DNA of 64,000 nucleotides from Siphonodentalium dalli (Eukaryota; Mollusca; Scaphopoda; Gadilida; Siphonodentaliidae). The translations under genes and the position numbers were made by a program. Positions within the stretch are counted from its first letter, which is position 1, and every line of letters begins with the position of its first letter. Location of the stretch: the NCBI GenBank assembly GCA_032622095.1, contig CP136063.1:30134987-30198986 (forward strand), written 5' to 3'. This document shows positions 36,859 to 49,838 of this stretch, one piece after another. A model generated the notes under the pieces. The model saw only the letters and a program-made list of their open reading frames with translations. It made no database searches and had not been told where the DNA came from.

Positions 36859-37733
36859 ATGGGAGATGCTAACCTGAATAACCATGAGACCACCAACACA
36901 GAGAATAAACGACATCATTGTGACGTATGCGGGAAACTGTTCGCCACTCCAGGCAGCTTGGTGAGACATAAGATAATCCACACCGGCGATAAGCCTCACC
37001 ATTGTGAAATATGCGGAAAATCATTTAATCAATCGGGCAGCTTGGTGAAACATAAGAGAATCCACACCGGAGATAAGCCTTACCATTGTGATATATGCGG
37101 GACATCGTTTAATACGTCGAGCAACTTGGTGACACATCAGAGAATCCACACCAGAGATAAACCTTACCATTGTGATATATGCGGGAAATCGTTTAATACT
37201 TTGAGCTACTTGGTGACACATAAGAGAATCCACACCGGAGATAAACCTTATCGTTGTGATATATGCGTGAAATCGTTTAATACATCGAGCTACTTGGTGA
37301 CACATAAGAGAATCCACACCGGAGATAAACCTTACCGCTGTGATATATGCGGGAAATCATCTAATACATCGCGCGACTTGGTGACACATATGAGAATCCA
37401 CACCGGAGATAAACCTTACCATTGTGATATATGCGGGAAATCGTTTAATACGTCGAGCAACTTGGTGACACATCAGAGAATCAACACCGGAGATAAGCCT
37501 TACCGTTGTGATATATGTGGAAAATCATTTAATCAATCGAGCAGCTTGGTGACACATAAGAGAATCCACACCGGAGATAAACCTTATCGTTGTGATATAT
37601 GCCGGAAATCGTTTAATACATCGAGCCACTTGGTGACACATAAGAGAATCCACACCGGGGATAAACCTAACCATTGTGACGACACATAAAAGAGTCCACA
37701 CCGGAGATAACTCCACATACATCTCCCCAAATT
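36859..37733 (+). pseudogene. Locus 4: poly-C2H2 zinc-finger gene, 9 fingers, 3' frameshift
   Basis: The frame to 37689 encodes 276 aa: MGDANLNNHETTNTENKRH, nine fingers with HTGDKPY linkers, then NHCDDT and a stop. A 38-bp deletion at a TGA microhomology removed most of the last finger and shifted the frame. The lost reading of the STYISPN-type tail is still visible at 37696-37733. Finger 7 ends HQRIN, so its last His is Asn. Finger 3 has CGTS for CGKS. Promoter elements are intact and nine fingers remain, so a shortened protein could be made. I call it a probable pseudogene or truncated paralogue rather than a full gene. Confidence 0.7.
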
Positions 37734-38053
37734 GAGTTGGTGACATTTAATATGTTCGTCGAAGGATGATTGGAAACAATTATAGATTCTAATGACAGAG
37801 CAGAAAAGGAGGGCAGAATGCATCTTATCCCTAAATTACTATTTCTGTGGCTTCAAGGGTGAAAGATATTTGATTCGAGTCCAGGAACCTATCTATCAAA
37901 ATGAATCTTCTTCGTAAATTAGCTTTGCAATATGAACTGTATGATTGGGAGGCCTTGCTCAAATTATATGCAGTACTATATAGTACGCGGTGGATTCCGC
38001 ACATAAAGTTTGGTGAAAGCTCATGGGAAAATAACCCCAGTGGAGATCCATTT
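37734..38053. other. 3' flank of locus 4
   Basis: Homologous to 9858-10170. No gene is supported. Confidence 0.5.
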
Positions 38054-38145
38054 ATACTTACCATTAGAACGGTATACATCAGACCCTATGTATCAGTAGC
38101 TCCGTTCTTACTATTAGAACGGTATACATGATACACTTTATGTAG
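38054..38145. repeat. 50-bp minisatellite, about 2 copies (locus 4)
   Basis: Contracted version of the array after locus 1, ending in a truncated unit. Confidence 0.8.
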
Positions 38146-38375
38146 TTCCTGTAACCACGCCTCGTTGATAGAGGGCAACTAGCGATTCGTATCAACATGA
38201 GTTATTTCATGAGATATGTATCCAAAATCATTAATTGGTTAATTCTGTTATTCGCGGTCGCATTTTGTTACAAATAGCCATATATAGTATGCTTAAATGT
38301 CGTGTCAGATTTAATGTAACATATCCAATTCCCGTATTCTTTACCCAAAGAGTGTTATACAGCCATCTACCTTAA

Positions 38376-39530
38376 AGGGGTACTGTACCCCAATTTCAAT
38401 AAATTCCCGGTGACAATAGCGATCTAATATGAATATTTTATTATATACTTGCCCATGAATTATAAGGTTTTAGCAGTGAGATATAAGTGATATCCCACTA
38501 GTGAGATATCGATATCTCACTGGTATTATTGCGCCGTATGGATCCTCATGGGTGTAGTCAGGTTATATACTTCATAGTGAATGATTTCCTGCACACATCA
38601 TGCACTGACATTCATTGGGGTGCCATCGGCAAGTAACGAAAGTATATAATAAATACAAAATCTATACTTTTTGAGTGTTTTAAATATGGGACAATTTTTT
38701 TGGGCGTAATGTGTCAGCTTGAAATTTCTGATGTATTGACATCCATTGGGGGCCATAGGCAAGTAACTAAAGTATATAATAAACAGAATATCCACACTTT
38801 TTCAGTGGATATGGGTTAAATCTCATTCGTGATGACAAAACATTTGAATTTCCACTCGTGGCTAAAGCCACTCGTGGAAATTCAATGTTTTGTCATCACT
38901 CATGAGATGTAACCCATATCCACTGAAAAAGTGTAGATATCCACTATATATTATAAAATAACTAATTTGAGTCGACGATGTATACTGAAAACGTTCCGGT
39001 TAACAGGCTATCGTAAAAGTAAAATTGAATTATTTAATATAAATTCATTTATGGCTGGAGTCATAAAATGGAGAATTATGCCATTACGAGTTACCGTTCT
39101 TGAAATCGCATATGTTGCCTGTATTTTATCGACGGCCGTTCGCGAACATTATTGCGTTGCAAACAAAACATGTTACCTGCAAAATAAGGCCCGTTATAAC
39201 CGATTCGGGAAAAAAGGAGAAAGAAACAGGAGTCATAAAGCGTCAAGTATTTTATAGGGAGTGAGATTGTTCGATGGAAAAGATTGAATGCATCAATGGA
39301 AGCTGTGAGCAATGAACTTCCGGTTCTTCCTGCGACCTGCGTCTTCTCAGGTTGAAGGTCAAAAACATGGCGCGTAGTTTGAAATCGTAATATTTTTGTT
39401 TCCAAGATCAATATTTTCTTCGCTAAATTAGGTTTATATGAAACTCATATAACACGAACACAATCTAACTTGAAAGTTATTTCAATGGGAGTAAATACAA
39501 AAATCGCCTATTTTTGTGTACAGTACCCCT
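38376..39530. mobile_element. 1155-bp TTAA-flanked DNA transposon (non-autonomous)
   Basis: The ends are AGGGGTACTGTAC and its exact complement GTACAGTACCCCT. TTAA lies at 38372-38375 and 39531-39534. Four paralogous flanks (near 10743, 19741, 29464, 60421) read CTTAAATCA with a single TTAA, so the empty site is seen directly. TTAA duplication fits piggyBac- or Kolobok-type transposition. No transposase is encoded: frames at 38967-39257 and 39091-39411 have no recognisable motif. Inside are a tandem pair of about 70 bp (38607 and 38738) and a long hairpin (38791-38942). Confidence 0.85.
38791..38942. repeat. Long hairpin inside the TTAA element
   Basis: Two arms of about 72 bp pair across a 6-base loop (CTAAAG). 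The inner stem is TTTCCACTCGTGG with CCACTCGTGGAAA, and the outer stem is CACTTTTTCAGTGGATAT with its complement. Confidence 0.8.
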
Positions 39531-39534
39531 TTAA

Positions 39535-40035
39535 ATCATTCATGTTTATTGTGAAATAATTTGCACGACATGCCACCGATTTCGAAGAACAAATCTTGAG
39601 CGCGAATAAATGCAAAATGTGTCGATCCTCGCACTCGTGGGTACCAACCTTGTTGTCATTTTAATAGAACTGACCAATTTGTTAACGTTGCGATTTTTTC
39701 GACTCCTAGCTTAGGTATCTACCTAAATGTTCCAAAATTTGGTGTAAAACACAAAAATCAGTATGAGGCTCTTGGGTTCGGAGAAAAATAATCCACCATC
39801 ACCTGGGAAGTGGGCGTGGAAAAATCTCACCTTCGGGTCCAGACTATGGACGATCCTCGTGTTCGGCAAAAATATCTGCCACCCCCCCCCCCCTCGGGGT
39901 GAGATATTTCCACCCTACACCACAGGTCATGATGGATAATATTATTCTTATCTCAACCCAGCTTCTGCTGAACAACGCACTGCGCCCACGTGTTTCGCGT
40001 TCAGATTTTTTTATTTATGGCATTCAGTCTTTCGA
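39535..40035. other. Locus 4 downstream remnants
   Basis: Fragments of the standard downstream flank (39535-39680) join directly to a degenerate copy of the 13250-13560 block (39676-40020). The minisatellite and the rest of the flank are missing. A run of 12 C lies at 39882-39893. Confidence 0.55.
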
Positions 40036-40612
40036 TTAAAGGTGGCTTATCTCTTTGTAAATATGTATTATATAGATACCGGGGTATAAAATATTAGATC
40101 CGAATCGAAGACTCCTGGCCGGAAATGCTTCTATCGATTAATATTAATTTTTTTTTTTCGAATATGTTGTGGTCTAAAACGGTGTGGTTGTTTAGCTAAC
40201 AGTTTAGGTTACTGTTAACAGAGTCCAGAAATTTTATTGTGTAATATTGTCGCAAATAAACGTTAATTATAGTCATCATCTCTTATAACTATGGAAAAAA
40301 ACCATACAACCAATCAATCATTATACACATTATCGATTATAACTACATGTATGGAATAAAACAATGCATTCATTCTGGGACATTTGACGTTCGGTGCGTA
40401 GCTATAGGAACAGCCTAATCCTTTCTATCGTTATATGGTATCACCTGAATAGTCTGTTCTAAAAATAGAGAAATAAACGGGCCCAAAAATATTCGAAATA
40501 AAAATCAATATTAACTGATAGAAGCCTTTACGGACAGGGGTCTTCAGTTCATATTAATTATTTTATACCCAGGCAACTATTTCAAATTTGTTAATTAAAC
40601 AGATAATCCACC
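40036..40612. mobile_element. ~530-bp inverted-repeat element, reversed copy
   Basis: Same family as 15784-16311 in the opposite orientation. It starts AAAGGTGGCTTATCTCTTT and ends ACAGATAATCCACC. It is more divergent than the others. Confidence 0.65.
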
Positions 40613-42299
40613 GAGTGTAATGCATATAATTATTCACAAGCGTAATTAATGAATCAAAGCTAAAACACTAACATGGGGGTATCTGTGTGTAGCGTTTAAA
40701 ACAACTCAAGCTTATCCATTTGATTCATAACTTGTCAACGATAGTCTACAAACAATTTAATGCCTTGGTGTAACTTTCCCCATTAAATGAATTCGCGTGG
40801 ATCTGAATATATCTTCTGCTCTGTTCATAAGTACATATATGTGTTATCATTCTATTCAAGAAAATAGGGTATATATGGATTATCAGATTCATGTATGTAC
40901 TATGTAGACATACATGTATGATGACAATCAAATCCATATTAAATAGTATATTATCTCCTTTCGCACGGTATCTACATTGTATAGTCTCTACATAACCATG
41001 CAGTATACATGTACTGGTTGCTTTTAAGATTTCTTAAAAGCGGTAATATTCCGGAAAAATGAGAATGCCTTCATACATTTTTCTGAAATTCGAACATGTG
41101 TAGGGTTTCCCATGACTTGCGTGTCGGGGCCTTCCATTGGTCAATCAATTTAGTTCACTATTTCCTAGCCAATTCACTACACGTCACCGTTGCTCTTTAC
41201 AAAAGAGACGTCGATTGGTTGTTTTTGTTGACAGTAGTAACGTTTGACATTTGTGTCTTGATTACAGGTAAAATTTCATTCGAATTTTGAGCTTCAAAGC
41301 GCGCGAATCACATTTTTCCCACCCGCCCAATAGTGTCCCTTCAAGTTTTATATTCGAATAAGAGTGGGCAGATTTAGCCAAAAATATGTTCAAAAATATA
41401 TATATATCTATAAATAGACAGAACACAACGCGCATCTTAATCGAGACTCTTTTGTCGAAGGAGTTGCGGATGGCGCAAGGATATATTTCGCGAGATATAT
41501 ATTTTTTAAACAAATGGTGACACCGTCATCATAATAGTGGTGTGTTATATCAATCAGATCATCACCATCATCATCATCGTCGTAATACGGAACTAGTCTT
41601 GCGACTTTTCGTCTCAATAGTATTATTTGCAATGCTTGTTTACAAATATATGTATCGTCATTCGATATTTACTTGTTTACTTTAGTAAAAAGGAAAATAA
41701 TAGTCAACCAATTGATAGTCTGGGGGAGAACTTACAAAAAGGCCACAAAAGGCTTGTTGTCTCATCCCATTCCAATCTGAACCCATAATCATCCTTCAGC
41801 ATTTTTGTAAAATATTCATCTTGTTTTGTATTGGGAATAAATAGTGTTTACACAAACTGAGAGCCTGAAAATAATTTATAACCCATTGGGAGCCCGTTGT
41901 GAAATTAGCAGTAGGTCCCTATCTGCGGATGTCTATTTGCGGAAATCCCTGAATTTGCGGAGTTCCCCTAAAATGGTCGAAATATGTTGATGTTAATTAG
42001 GGAACGGGTGCGTAGCCCATATGAGATACGTATTTTAAACAAATAACGACACGATTTATAGCAGGAACACAATGACTCCGATTTTTGGTCCACATTTAGA
42101 GACTTCTGGTGTGGTAAATTAGAAACCTACAGTAATATGGCATAGTTTTTTTGTAATAATTTGAAGCATTAGTTGTTTTAACGGTATTCTGCGGCATTGC
42201 ATTCATGTAACCAATATATTTTTGATTTTTTTATAATTTATATTTATGTGTAATAATATAATCTTGAGGGCGTTACCATTTCAGATTATGGTTTTTTTG
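40613..42299. other. No gene recognised
   Basis: Single-copy AT-rich sequence with a short ATC/ATCATC microsatellite near 41560. Frames of 60-83 codons on both strands have no recognisable motif. Confidence 0.5.
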
Positions 42300-42820
42300 T
42301 TGCTATATACACGCCCGCCGTTCTACTGTGCGACATAAGCGCTCGCATCTGTCAATATCGTCTGCTGTTCTCGATCCGAGAGATCCGGTTCACTTTCCGG
42401 CACAAACTTATCGCCGTCTCTGGTTCCGGTTACTTCAGATTGAATTATCTTTAATTGATCAGAAACCTAATTTAACAACATCTTCTCTGTATTCGCTGAA
42501 GTATCCAAACAGTCGAACGACATACTACTTTATTTACATTTGAGGAGTGATATGTTGTGACTCTCAACCGGCAGTTGGATCACGTGTAGGCTGTGTATTC
42601 ATCTATCGTTTCGTGAATGGTGCTTCTAAACACAACCACAAATTAAGACGCATGTTTATTCCACACAATACGATATTTCCACCGTCCTGTGTTCGATCGA
42701 TGCGTGTTCCTCCATTAACGTGAACTGTATTAAATTACAGTTACACTGTGCTGCATCTGTATCATATACGTCCGAGATCCCAATCTGGTTTTGGATATAA
42801 CTATCTTACAATTACACACG
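42300..42820 (+). other. Divergent 5' region of locus 5
   Basis: Part of it (GAGATCCGGTTCACTTTCCG, and TCGTTTCGTGAATGGTGCTT) resembles the regions upstream of the other loci. The segment next to the ATG is different and has neither TATAAATA nor TGACGTCA. Confidence 0.5.
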
Positions 42821-43764
<944 letters not shown>

Positions 43765-45227
43765 GTTGGTGACATTTAATATGTTCGTCGAAGAAGGATT
43801 GGAAACAATCTTAGATTCAAATGACAGAGCGGAAAAGGAGAGCAGAATGAATCTTATCCCTAAATTACTATTTCTGTGGCTACAAGGGTGAAAGATATTT
43901 GATTTGAGTCGCGGAACCTATCCATCAGAATGAATCTTCTTTGTTAATTAGCTTTGCACTATGAACTTTATGATTGGATGGCCTTGTTTAAATACTATGT
44001 GGCATGCAGTGGATTCCGCACATACATTGTAGAGTAACGCTCATGGGATGATAACCCGATGCAGTAAAGATCCATTTATACTTACTATTACATGATAGTT
44101 TTGTGATACCCATAAACATATGAGCAGAGGGATGCTCGTATCCCGGTTCCACAGTAGAGGCACCCCTGTCTTGGATTCCGGTAGTGGAACATCACTAATG
44201 GTATCCAGAGCAGTCTACCTTGCGGCAGTTTACAAATGTCATGATAAGAGTAACAAAAACATAGAATATACCAGTCCAGACTACCTTGGATTAATCGCTC
44301 TTTATCATATTCTCGTATAAAAACCAACTAAAAACGCAAACGCTCTTTATCCATGATGTGGCATATTCGCCGGAAACGAATCAACAACGTGTATAACTCA
44401 TGTTAAAATTGGTCGGGCGGATTCCAAATCCTAACTTTACGCGTTTATTAGTCCAGTAAATTTCCAGACCAAATTCCAGCCAATTCAGTTGAACCCACCA
44501 AACACCTCATAGGGAGATGAACAAGGGAGAGAATACCAACAAAATGGGGCCATAGCTATATATGGTCGAAGTTGGCCAGCGGTCCCAGAATATGGACCCG
44601 ACCTGTCTCTGTATATAGTATACCCAAATACCAAAATTACATGTTATCCAGTTGATACTATATAAAGTTATTATCCATAAGTCAAAATCGAGTAGATGGA
44701 TGGACAGACCGACAGACGGAGAGATTAATAATATAATGCGTCCATATTCTTTTTAAATTTAAACATATGTTGCACGGGGAGTTTGAGTTTGTTAATTAGC
44801 TTTGCACTATGAACTTTATGATTGGATGGCCTTGTTTAAATACTATGTGGCATGCAGTGGATTCCGCACATAGAGTAACGCTCATGGGATGATAACCCGA
44901 TGCAGTAAAGATCCATTTATACTTACTATTACATGATACCCAATGTATCAGTAGCTCCGTTCCTGTAACCACGCCTCGTTGATAGAGGGTAACTAACGAT
45001 TCGTATCAACATGAGTTATTTCATTAGATATGTATCCGAAATGGTTAATTGGTTAATTCTGTTATTCGCGGTCGCTTTTTGTTACAAATACCCATAGCGA
45101 GCGCCATGTATGCTTAAATGTCGTGTTAGATTTAATTTAACATACACAATTGCCTTATTCTTTTCCCAAAGATGATAGACATACAGACATCCGCCTTAAA
45201 GATGGATTATGTCTTTAAATAACAAAT
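43765..45227. repeat. Locus 5 downstream flank with a partial 848-bp duplication
   Basis: The flank block 43943-44091 is repeated at 44791-44937, so one duplication unit is 848 bp. Each copy ends in a fragment of the 50-bp minisatellite (CTTACTATTACATGATA). The enclosed sequence (44096-44790) has no recognisable gene; its 66- and 79-codon frames overlap on opposite strands. Confidence 0.65.
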
Positions 45228-45882
45228 TTTAAAGGTGGATTATCTCTTTGTAAACATGTATGATATAGTTACCGGGGTATAAAATATTAGATTTGAATCG
45301 AAGACTCCTGTCCGGAAATGCTTCTATCGATTAATATTAATTTTATTTCGAATATTTTCTGGTCTAAAAAGGTGTGTTTGTTCAGCTAACGAACAACAGT
45401 GGTTACTGTTAACAGAGACCAGAAATTATATTGTGCAATTTTGTCACAAATAAACGTTAATTATACTCATTATCGCTTATATCTGTGGAACAAAACAATA
45501 CAAACAACCAATCTGTGACATTTGACATTCGTTGCGTAGCGGTAGGAACAGCCCAGTGCTCTATATCGCAATACGGTCTCATCCGAATGGTCGGTTCTAA
45601 AAATAGTAACATAAATGGGCCCGATTTAATATTCGAAATAAAATCAATATTAATTGATAGAAGCTTTTCCGGACATAGGTCTTCAGTTCATATCTATTAT
45701 TTTATACCCACGCAACTATTTAAAATTTGTTATTTAAAGAGATAATCCATCTTTAATATTCGAAATAAAATCAATATTAATTGATAGAAGCTTTTCCGGA
45801 CATAGGTCTTCAGTTCATATCTATTATTTTATACCCACGCAACTATTTAAAATTTGTTATTTAAAGAGATAATCCATCTTTA
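45228..45882. mobile_element. ~530-bp inverted-repeat element with duplicated end
   Basis: A complete copy at 45228-45756 is followed by an almost exact second copy of its last 126 bp (45757-45882). Confidence 0.7.
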
Positions 45883-46304
45883 AATAGTTACGTAGGTATA
45901 AAATAATAGACATGAACGGAATACCCCTGTCTGGAGAAGCTTCTATCAATTAATATTGATTTTATTTCGAATATTAAATCGGGACCGTTCATGTTACTAT
46001 TTTTAGAACAGACCATTCGGATGATACCATATTGCGATATAGAGCACTGGGCTGTTCCTATGGCTACGCAACGAAAGTCAAATGTCACAGATTGGTTGTT
46101 TGTATTGTTTGGTTCCAAAGATAGACGCACAGGTATAATGAACGTTTATTTGTGACAAAATTGTTACATAAAATTTATGGTCTCTGTTAACAGTAACCAC
46201 TATTGTTCGTTAGCTGAACAAACACACCTTTTTAGACCAGAAAATATTCGAAATAAAATTAATATTAATCGATAGAAGCATTTTTGGACAGGAGTCTTCG
46301 ATTC
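45883..46304. mobile_element. ~530-bp inverted-repeat element, interrupted copy
   Basis: Begins in the middle of the left inverted end (AAATAGTTACGTAGGTATAA) and runs to GATTCAAAT in the right end, where the 166-bp direct repeat begins. Confidence 0.6.
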
Positions 46305-46928
46305 AAATTTTGTTTCACATATAGAAGGTGGCATATAATTGGTAGGTGGCTGTCGGTGCCCGTATACATGTTGTATATTAATTATGATCAAATGTTTCTT
46401 TATGATTATGCATGGAAGCTTCAAGAATAAATAATTCCACTATATATCTAGTTTTCTCTCAGCTGCAATTGTGTTCGTTTGGCTTCAAACAGTATAATTG
46501 CGGTTGAGAGAATTCTGGAACAGACTATAGTTGGAACGGCGGAAGAAGGGTAACTCTTCCACGTCCTTTCTTGGAGTTTCCATGCGGGAACGACAAACAA
46601 TTTATTCGAGTTGAACATTTTCTTAATTATTGACCCACCCGCCACTCCCATTACATTTTTGTTTAATTAATATAGGCGGGCATTCCATAGTTTTGACTCA
46701 CGGATGCCGGCATCCACTTCCCTTTTTCACACCACACATTGCTGTGCCACACTCTGCAGGGGAAATTTTGTTTCACCTATAGAAGGTGGCATATAATTGG
46801 AAGGTGGCTGTCGGTGCCCGTATACATGTTGTATATTAATTATGATCAAATGTTTCTTTATGATTATGCATGGAAGCTTCAAGAATAAATAATTCCACTA
46901 TATATCTAGTTTTCTCTCAGCTGCAATT
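46305..46928. mobile_element. Pair of 166-bp direct repeats around 292 bp (TRIM-like)
   Basis: 46305-46470 and 46763-46928 differ at only two or three positions. Each contains TGTTTCAC near its start and CAGCTGCA near its end, so TG..CA borders are possible. Long terminal direct repeats around a short non-coding centre suggest a miniature LTR retrotransposon. No primer-binding site or clean target duplication was found. Confidence 0.5.
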
Positions 46929-46990
46929 ATAACAATATTGAATGTATTAGTGCCCAAATTGCAACAAGCCACAACATATAAACAAATATG

Positions 46991-47517
46991 TTTAAAGATG
47001 GATTATCTCTTTAAATAACAAATTTTAAATAGTTGCGCGGGTATAAAATAATAGATATGAACTGAAGACCCCTGTCCGGAAAAGCTTCTATCAATTAATA
47101 GTAATTTTATTTCGAACATTAAATCGGGACCGTTTATTGTTACTATTTAGAATAGACCATTCGGATGATACCATATTGCGATATAGAGCACTAGGCTGTT
47201 CCTATGGCTACGCACCGAAAGTCAAATGTCCGATATTGGTTATTTGTATTGTGTTGTTCCACAGATATAAGAGATAATGAGTATAATTGCGTTTATTTGT
47301 GACAAAATTGTACGATAAAATTTCTTGTCTTGGTTAATAGTAACCACCATTGTTCGTTAGCTGAACAAACACACCCTTTTAGACCAGAAAATATTCGAAA
47401 TAAAATTAATACTAATCGATAGAAGCATTTCCGGACAGGAGTCTTCGATTCAAATCTAATATTTTATACCCTGGTAACTATATAATACATGTTTACAAAG
47501 AGATAATCCACCTTTAA
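46991..47517. mobile_element. ~530-bp inverted-repeat element
   Basis: Full-length copy with AAAGATGGATTATCTCTTT at the left and AGAGATAATCCACCTTTA at the right. Confidence 0.72.
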
Positions 47518-48127
47518 AACAGTTGAAATTATGTCAATGAAAAACAAAATGCAAAAAAAAGTGGTCACAAACTGTTTCCGGCCTCAGGTACCTCCCACCT
47601 CATGTCTCGTAAACCCCCCCACCCCCCTGATGTTCTTGCTAATCTTGCTAAATTCTATTCTATTCATGTAGGCTGTATATTCATCTATCGTTTCTCGAAT
47701 GGTGCTTCTAATCACAACCACATATTTAGACGCACGTTTATTGGGCACAATACGATATTTCCTTTGTTCGATTGATACCGAGATCCTTCTTCTTCTCTTT
47801 AACTTTCCATCCATTTAGGGTAAACCATTCTGGTATGTGCATATGTACAGCAGATAGATTGATAAAACAACAGTTGGATAAAAATCACGGAGATGTCAGG
47901 TCTGACTATCAGTCTATGCAAAATTTCACGTGTGAACAGTTCACGAATATCTTTAGCCAAGAGACAGAGATCGGTATTCTATCTTGGACGGTGTCGCTGC
48001 CACGGACGAGGATAAGTCGTTGAACATCGATGGACCAAGACTGAACGGCAGCTTATCTATAATGATTGCCACTTCACGAGATAAACAGCGCATATATACA
48101 TGTAGGACTATCTGACTATTCCACACA
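47518..48127 (+). other. 5' region of locus 6, degraded promoter
   Basis: Homologous to the other 5' regions from about 47670. The TATA-like box has become TATAATGATT (around 48057) and no TGACGTCA is present. The upstream frame is shifted by an insertion near 47980. Confidence 0.5.
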
Positions 48128-49264
48128 ATGGTAGATGCTAACCTGAATAATCATGAGACCACCAACACAGAGAATAAACGACATGATTGTGACGTATGTG
48201 GGAAACTGTTCGCCACTTCAGGCAGCTTGGTGAGACATAAGAGAATCCACACCGGAGATAAGCCTCACCATTGTGAAATATGCGGAAAATCATTTAACCA
48301 ATCGGGCAGCTTGGTGAAACATAAGAGAATTCACACTGGAGATAAACCTTACCCTTGTGCTATATGCGGGGAATCGTTCACTCAATTGAACAACTTGGTG
48401 AGACATAAGAGAATCCACACTGGAGATAAACCTTATCGTTGTGATATATGCGGGGAATCATTTATTCGATCTGACATATTGGTGATACATATGAGAATCC
48501 ACACCGGAGATAAGCCTTATCATTGCGATATATGCGGGAAATCTTTTAATGCATCGAGCGACTTGGTGATACATAAGAGAATCCACACCGGAGATAAGCC
48601 TTACCGTTGTGATATATGCGGGAAATCGTTTAATCGATCGAGCACCTTGGTGGTACATAAGAGAATCCACACCGGAGATAAGCCTTACCGTTGTGATTTA
48701 TGCGGGAAATCATTTAATCGATCGAGCGCCTTGGTGGTACATAAGAGAATCCACACCGGAGATAAACCTTTCTGCTGTGATATATGCGGGAAATCATTTA
48801 ATGATTCGAGCGCCTTGTCGATACATAAGAGAATCCACACCGGAGATAAACCTTATCGGTGTGATTTATGTGGAAAATCATTTAATCGATCGAGCGCCTT
48901 GGTGGTACATAAGATAGTCCACACCGGAGATAAACCTTTCTGCTGTGATATATGCGGGAAATCATTTAATGATTCGAGCGCCTTGTCGATACATAAGAGA
49001 ATCCACACCGGAGATAAACCTTATCGGTGTGATTTATGTGGAAAATCATTTAATACATCGAGCAACTTGGTGACACACAAGAGAATCCACACCGGGGACA
49101 AGCCTCACCATTGTGATATATGGGGGAAATCATTCAGTCAATCGTGCAGCTTGATGACACATATGCGTATCCACACCGGAGTTAAGCCTTACAGTTGTGA
49201 TATATGCGGGAAATCATTTAATCGATCGAGCGCCTTGGTGGTACATAAGAAAATCCACACCTGA
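48128..49264 (+). CDS. Locus 6, 5' part: poly-C2H2 zinc-finger protein, 378 aa, 13 fingers
   Basis: ATG in ACAATGG context opens MVDANLNNHETTNTENKRH. Thirteen fingers follow with HTGDKP linkers. Helices are more varied than elsewhere: QLNNLVR, RSDILVI, ASSDLVI, RSSTLVV, RSSALVV, DSSALSI and QSCSLMT. RSSALVV and DSSALSI fingers alternate. Finger 12 reads CDIWGKS, so a zinc-binding Cys is lost. The frame ends at a TGA in the linker (CACACCTGAGAT, a single change from CGGA). More fingers continue in frame past it and the transposon at 49835 cuts the array, so the ORF is a truncated remnant of a longer gene. The promoter elements typical of the family are degraded here. Confidence 0.72.
   Translation: MVDANLNNHETTNTENKRHDCDVCGKLFATSGSLVRHKRIHTGDKPHHCEICGKSFNQSGSLVKHKRIHTGDKPYPCAICGESFTQLNNLVRHKRIHTGDKPYRCDICGESFIRSDILVIHMRIHTGDKPYHCDICGKSFNASSDLVIHKRIHTGDKPYRCDICGKSFNRSSTLVVHKRIHTGDKPYRCDLCGKSFNRSSALVVHKRIHTGDKPFCCDICGKSFNDSSALSIHKRIHTGDKPYRCDLCGKSFNRSSALVVHKIVHTGDKPFCCDICGKSFNDSSALSIHKRIHTGDKPYRCDLCGKSFNTSSNLVTHKRIHTGDKPHHCDIWGKSFSQSCSLMTHMRIHTGVKPYSCDICGKSFNRSSALVVHKKIHT

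Positions 49265-49838
<574 letters not shown>

Noticed and set aside
39091..39411. A 106-codon minus-strand ORF in the TTAA element
   Set aside because: It overlaps a plus-strand frame, shows no transposase motif and is flanked by hairpin sequence.
45485..45745. An 86-codon protein conserved at 45485, 54356 and 56743
   Set aside because: It lies inside the inverted-repeat element family, and its conservation is explained by recent element copies. Other copies of the element break the frame.
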